A DNA stretch of 64,000 nt from Blautia hominis (lineage in GTDB: Bacteria > Bacillota > Clostridia > Lachnospirales > Lachnospiraceae), in assembly GCA_002270465.1 (NCBI GenBank), contig NQOF01000002.1, forward strand, positions 124,001-188,000. Direction: 5' to 3'. The notes beneath the pieces were generated by a model that ran no database searches, was not told the DNA's origin, and was given only the letters and a program-made list of their open reading frames with translations. The stretch's first letter is position 1. The number at the start of each line of letters is the position of its first letter. Position numbers and translations under genes: made by a program. Below, in pieces: positions 60,580 to 64,000 of the stretch.

Positions 60580-61620
60580 ATGAAGAGAAGATTGGCAGCC
60601 CTTACACTGTGTTTTGCAATGGCAGCTTCCATGCTTGCCGGATGCGGTGAGAAAGAGGAAGATGACAACAAGGAACTGGTCCTCTACACCTGGGAGGGCC
60701 TTTTCCCCCAGGAGGTCCTGGATGGTTTCGAGGAAGAGACCGGGATCAAGATCATAAGTTCCAACTTTGATACAAATGAGACCATGCTGGAAAAGATCCA
60801 GCAGACAGACGGAAAAGACTATGACATTGTTGTGGGTGATGACTACATTATTGAGCAGATCGTGAAAAACGGTCTGGCTAAAAAGCTGGACACATCACAA
60901 ATCGGTAATTTAAAGAATATCAATCCCCTGTACCAGAGTCAGTTCTATGACCCGGACAATGAATATACCATTCCTCACGGAGCTGGTATTCCTCTGATCG
61001 TATACGATCCGGAACAGATAGACTTTGAGATCAAGGGATATGAGGATTTGTGGAATCCCAAACTGGAAGATAAGATCGCCATGATCGGCAGCTATCGCGC
61101 TGTCAATGGATTTGTACTTCAGACCATGGGAAAATCCATGAATGAGGAAGACGTACAGGTCATTGAACAGGCCGGGGAAAAATTAAAAGAGCTGGCTCCC
61201 AATATCCGAATGATCCAGGACAGTGATACTCAGAACGCCCTGTTAAACGGTGAGGCAGCCGTTGCATATCTCTACACCTCCCAGGTGACGGCAGCTCTGG
61301 CAGAGAACCCGGATTTGAAGGTGGTTTACCCGGAAGAAGGCCTGGGATTTGGCATCATGAATCTGTTTGTTCCAAAAAATGCGCCGGATGAGCTGAATGC
61401 GTACAAATTCCTGGATTACATTCTGGAACCGGAAGTTGCCGCTAAATGCTTTAATGCACTGGGATATTACTGTACCACCCAGGCAGCCGATGATTTGGTG
61501 AATCCCAACCTGGTCGTTCCGGATTCCGTGACAAAAGGCGAAATTGTGCAGAACGTGAGCGGGGAAGCCAATGAGGCTTATGAGAAAAACTGGACAGAAT
61601 TCAAAGCTGCATGTGACTAA
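60580..61620 (+). CDS. potD: Spermidine/putrescine-binding lipoprotein
   Basis: 346 residues. The signal peptide ends at a lipobox (SMLAGC) with lipidated Cys22. The mature part follows the PotD plan: LVLYTWEGLFPQEVLDGFEE at the start, DIVVGDDYIIEQIVK, then GAGIPLIVYDPEQIDF and LNGEAAVAYLYTSQ, ending in EKNWTEFKAACD. It captures polyamines outside the membrane and delivers them to PotBC. GAGGTAATAAT precedes ATG 60580. Last gene of the pot operon. Confidence 0.95.
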   Translation: MKRRLAALTLCFAMAASMLAGCGEKEEDDNKELVLYTWEGLFPQEVLDGFEEETGIKIISSNFDTNETMLEKIQQTDGKDYDIVVGDDYIIEQIVKNGLAKKLDTSQIGNLKNINPLYQSQFYDPDNEYTIPHGAGIPLIVYDPEQIDFEIKGYEDLWNPKLEDKIAMIGSYRAVNGFVLQTMGKSMNEEDVQVIEQAGEKLKELAPNIRMIQDSDTQNALLNGEAAVAYLYTSQVTAALAENPDLKVVYPEEGLGFGIMNLFVPKNAPDELNAYKFLDYILEPEVAAKCFNALGYYCTTQAADDLVNPNLVVPDSVTKGEIVQNVSGEANEAYEKNWTEFKAACD

Positions 61621-61640
61621 GGAAAAAGGAGGTACATACA

Positions 61641-62234
61641 ATGCAGACAAAAGTGACAAGAGAGAAAGCATTAGAACTTCTGAAAAAATACAATAAAGAG
61701 GAATTCCATATCCTCCATGCTCTGACTGTGGAAGGCGTTATGCGCTGGTATGCAGGGGAGATGGGATTTGGGGATGAGGCTGATTTCTGGGCTTTGGCAG
61801 GCTTGCTGCACGATGTGGATTTTGAGCAGTTCCCGGAGGAACACTGCAAGAAAGCGCCGGAGCTTTTGGCCAAGATCAATGCGGAGGACGAGCTTATCCA
61901 CGCAGTGGTAAGCCATGGATACGGACTTTGTTCTGAGGTGAAGCCGGAGCATCTTATGGAAAAGATCATGTTTGCGTCTGATGAGCTTACAGGTCTGATC
62001 TGGGCAGCAGCAAAAATGCGTCCCTCCAAAAGTGTCATGGACATGGAAGTGTCCAGCGTTAAGAAAAAATTCAAGGACAAGAGGTTTGCAGCCGGCTGTT
62101 CCAGAGACGTGATCAAGACCGGTGCCGAGATGCTGGGCTGGGAACTGACAGAGTTATTTGACAAGACCATATTGGCTATGCGTTCCTGTGAAGCTTCCGT
62201 GGCCCGGGAGTGTGAAGAGCTGGTAGCACAGTGA
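61641..62234 (+). CDS. HD-domain hydrolase
   Basis: 197 residues. The HD motif is LAGLLHDVDFEQFPEEH (about 51-67) with earlier partner residues in HILHALTVEGVMRWYAG and a later VVSHGYGLCSEVKPEHLMEK. It is a small predicted metal-dependent phosphohydrolase. GGAGG precedes ATG 61641, only about 20 bases after potD, so it might be the fifth gene of the operon. The substrate is unknown. The C-terminus is helical and rather Cys/Ala rich (MRSCEASVARECEELVA). Confidence 0.85.
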   Translation: MQTKVTREKALELLKKYNKEEFHILHALTVEGVMRWYAGEMGFGDEADFWALAGLLHDVDFEQFPEEHCKKAPELLAKINAEDELIHAVVSHGYGLCSEVKPEHLMEKIMFASDELTGLIWAAAKMRPSKSVMDMEVSSVKKKFKDKRFAAGCSRDVIKTGAEMLGWELTELFDKTILAMRSCEASVARECEELVAQ

Positions 62235-62235
62235 T

Positions 62236-63093
62236 ATGAATGATAAATATGAGATGAATAAGGGCAAAAGGGATGCGGAAGCATCCTTTTTGCCTGCTTA
62301 CTATTATTCCCCCTGGAAAGAGGGAAGGACAAAAGAAGAGCAGGAACTTCTGCTGGGTGCAGAGGAGATGGAGATTGCGGACGGTGTGGAGGAAATTGGG
62401 AACTACACCTTTTATGGCTGTGGAAATTTAAGGCGTCTCTCGTTCACGGATTCCCTGAAGCGTATCGGCGGCGGTTCCTTTACCGGTTGTTCTGCGCTGA
62501 GGGAGCTGCAGGTCCTCATGGAGAAAGGAGCCAAAAGCTGTATAACGGATGTGGTAGCGGAAACCTTTCACGAGGTGTTTGTGGTGATCACGTTCAGGGG
62601 GACAAAGGACAGCGCCAGACTGGTATTCCCGGAGTATTATGAGGAGGGTGTGGAGAACACACCGGCCAGGATCCTGGAGACACATTTTCATGGTTCCGGA
62701 TACCGCTACCGCCAGTGTTTTACAGAAAAACGTGTGGATTATCACCGCTATGACAGTTTGTTTGAGGTGGCAAAGGTATATGAAAAATCTGAGATCCTGA
62801 TCCCTATGGCCATGGGGCGTCTCAGGTATCCCTATGAACTGGAGGATAAGGCAAAATTAGCGTATGCCGCGTATGTAAGAGAGCATCTGGAGGAGACGGG
62901 AGATTATTTCCTGAAACAACAGGACTGGCACAGCGCCCTGTCTTATCTGGCAGAAGAAGTATTGCAGAGATCTGACGAGATGGAGCGGCTTTTGTACCGG
63001 GCTTCCCGGATCGGACAGACAGAGGCCGTGAGTCTTTTGATGGATGAGAAGAGAAAGCGGTTTGGCAGGATCGTAAAGTCCTTTGAATTTTAA
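62236..63093 (+). CDS. Leucine-rich-repeat-like (BspA-type) protein
   Basis: 285 residues. The N-terminal part has about two BspA-like LRR units, MEIADGVEEIGNYTFYGCGN and then LRRLSFTDSLKRIGGGSFTG. The rest (about 100-285) is alpha/beta with ADP-like repeats not well defined, and the C-terminus is ankyrin-like helical (YLAEEVLQRSDEMERLLYRA). No signal peptide is present, so it is probably cytoplasmic. ATG 62236 is 2 bases after the HD gene stop. The function is unknown. It shares a neighbourhood with the VWA/metallopeptidase-like gene downstream. Confidence 0.7.
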   Translation: MNDKYEMNKGKRDAEASFLPAYYYSPWKEGRTKEEQELLLGAEEMEIADGVEEIGNYTFYGCGNLRRLSFTDSLKRIGGGSFTGCSALRELQVLMEKGAKSCITDVVAETFHEVFVVITFRGTKDSARLVFPEYYEEGVENTPARILETHFHGSGYRYRQCFTEKRVDYHRYDSLFEVAKVYEKSEILIPMAMGRLRYPYELEDKAKLAYAAYVREHLEETGDYFLKQQDWHSALSYLAEEVLQRSDEMERLLYRASRIGQTEAVSLLMDEKRKRFGRIVKSFEF

Positions 63094-63096
63094 CAC

Positions 63097-63123
63097 GTAA
63101 CGGTGAAGGCACCCAACCGTTAC
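63097..63123. repeat. GTAACGGT inverted repeat
   Basis: Perfect 8-bp arms GTAACGGT (63097-63104) and ACCGTTAC (63116-63123), loop of 11, directly between two genes and without a T run. The GTAACGG word recurs in hairpin C behind ssrA and in the block after serA. Confidence 0.6.
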
Positions 63124-63138
63124 AGATGGAGTAGAGAT

Positions 63139-64000
63139 ATGGCACAGGAAATGGAAAAACGAATCAACGAAGTGTGCGTCAGAATTCTGGCAGCCTCCAA
63201 AAGCGAGCTTTATCTGCACATGCGTTTTCTGGATGTGGCCCTTGCCGCGTTTTCTTATGTGCAGGATCCGGAGATGGAGACCCTGGGAACAGACGGGGTT
63301 TACTTATACTATGATCCGGCGTATTTGGGCGGCCTGTACCGGCGGGGACGCGGGGAAGTCAACCGGGCGTATCTGCATATGGTGTTTCACTGTATATTTG
63401 CCCATCCGTGGAAGGATGTGCGGCGAAGGAAAAAAAGGGCTTGCGGACTGCTGGGGGAAGATCTGGCGGATCTTTTGTGGGAGGTCTCCTGTGATATTGC
63501 CAGTGAGGCAATGATCGATAGTATCCCCCTGCACTGTGTGCGCCGCCCCGCGTCTGTTTTGCGGAGGGAGACTTACGCGGTACTTGGACGGAAGCGCAGG
63601 GTTCTTAACGCGGAAGGCGTTTTTACCGCTCTTTTGGAGGAGAGTCCGGACCTTGAGCGGCTTCAGCAACTCAGAGGAGAATTTTATGTGGACGACCACA
63701 GCTTTTGGTCCGGCGGGAAAAGAAAGACGCCAAACCAGAGGCCAAAAGAAAACTGGGATGACATCCGCAATAAGATGGAGACAGAACTGCAGAGTTTTGG
63801 ACAGGACAGCGCCACGGGAGCCTCGGAGGGGCTTTTGGAGCAGATCAAGGTGGAGAACAGGGATTCCTATGATTACCGCAGATTCCTGCAGAAATTTGCC
63901 GTGCTGAAAGAAGAACAGCAGATCGACCCGGATTCTTTTGATTACGGGTTCTACAGTTATGGGCTTTCCCTGTACGGCAATATGCCTCTCATTGAGCCGC
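63139..64000 (+). CDS. VWA-like/putative metallopeptidase (DUF2201-type), N-terminal part, cut by window edge
   Basis: The frame is open from ATG 63139 to the right edge (287 residues seen). The N-terminal half has a HExxH-like site written as HMVFHCIFAHPW and DIASEAMIDSIP, matching the DUF2201 putative metallopeptidase part. The later visible sequence is rich in charged residues with SYDYRRFLQKFAVL, the region that precedes the VWA-like domain in this family. GGAGTAGAGAT precedes the ATG. Relatives usually sit next to a MoxR-type ATPase, which would be expected just beyond or nearby but is not seen here. Confidence 0.7.
   Translation, partial: MAQEMEKRINEVCVRILAASKSELYLHMRFLDVALAAFSYVQDPEMETLGTDGVYLYYDPAYLGGLYRRGRGEVNRAYLHMVFHCIFAHPWKDVRRRKKRACGLLGEDLADLLWEVSCDIASEAMIDSIPLHCVRRPASVLRRETYAVLGRKRRVLNAEGVFTALLEESPDLERLQQLRGEFYVDDHSFWSGGKRKTPNQRPKENWDDIRNKMETELQSFGQDSATGASEGLLEQIKVENRDSYDYRRFLQKFAVLKEEQQIDPDSFDYGFYSYGLSLYGNMPLIEP

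Overview
The window looks like a chromosomal segment of an anaerobic, spore-forming Firmicute of the Lachnospiraceae, most like Blautia. The evidence is gene content and style: two different [FeFe] hydrogenase systems with their HydE/HydG/HydF maturases, an oxygen-sensitive two-subunit L-serine dehydratase, a two-domain 2-hydroxyacyl-CoA dehydratase activase, spore-related proteins (GerMN lipoprotein, SpoVB-like flippase, Spo0A-type DNA-binding domain), strong AGGAGG ribosome sites, and a tmRNA with the tag ADNNNLALAA. The genus is inferred and was not tested by any search.

Layout. 0-6.4 kb: two OmpR-type two-component systems (the first on the minus strand and cut by the window edge), a lone Spo0A C-terminal-domain protein, an acetyltransferase, ssrA (tmRNA) followed by four stacked hairpins, and a Tim44-like membrane protein. 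6.4-17.6 kb: ung, a flippase, a 1415-residue activase/dehydratase fusion, tgt-yajC, sdaAB-sdaAA and an AraC/GyrI-type regulator. 17.7-21.4 kb: a GltD-like diaphorase overlapping an [FeFe] hydrogenase. 21.7-26.4 kb: a compact phage-like island (repressor, Cro-like HTH protein, DUF3987 protein, small ORFs, a structured intergenic RNA, scaffold and major capsid protein). It has no integrase, terminase, portal or tail, and it abuts the 3' end of tRNA-Gly(CCC).

26.8-40.9 kb: leuB-ilvD-ilvB (branched-chain amino acids), serC-serA with a small basic ORF and a DUF1015 gene, then hydE-hydG-hydF, an acetyltransferase and an alkaline-phosphatase-family protein. 41.0-45.1 kb, minus strand: hydC-hydB-hydA, the NADH/ferredoxin-linked bifurcating-type hydrogenase. 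45.4-55.5 kb: a TetR regulator with a paired palindromic operator and a flavodoxin, guaB, a glycogen branching enzyme with a long repetitive Lys/Pro/Ala tail, an MscS channel, a GerMN lipoprotein, and an old-yellow-enzyme oxidoreductase with a flavodoxin and a small zinc-ribbon membrane protein. 55.6-57.5 kb, minus strand: Ku and a minimal NHEJ ligase behind tRNA-Thr(CGT). 57.7-61.6 kb: potABCD polyamine importer. 61.6-64 kb: HD-domain protein, leucine-rich-repeat-like protein and a VWA/metallopeptidase-like protein cut by the right edge.

The main physiological theme is redox balance during fermentation. One hydrogenase appears to couple to NADH and ferredoxin (HydABC), and the other to a GltD-like NAD(P)H module. 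HydE/G/F encoded between them build the H-cluster of both. The most unusual region is the capsid-bearing island at 21.7-26.4 kb, which is either the stripped remnant of a prophage or a minimal satellite or domesticated element.
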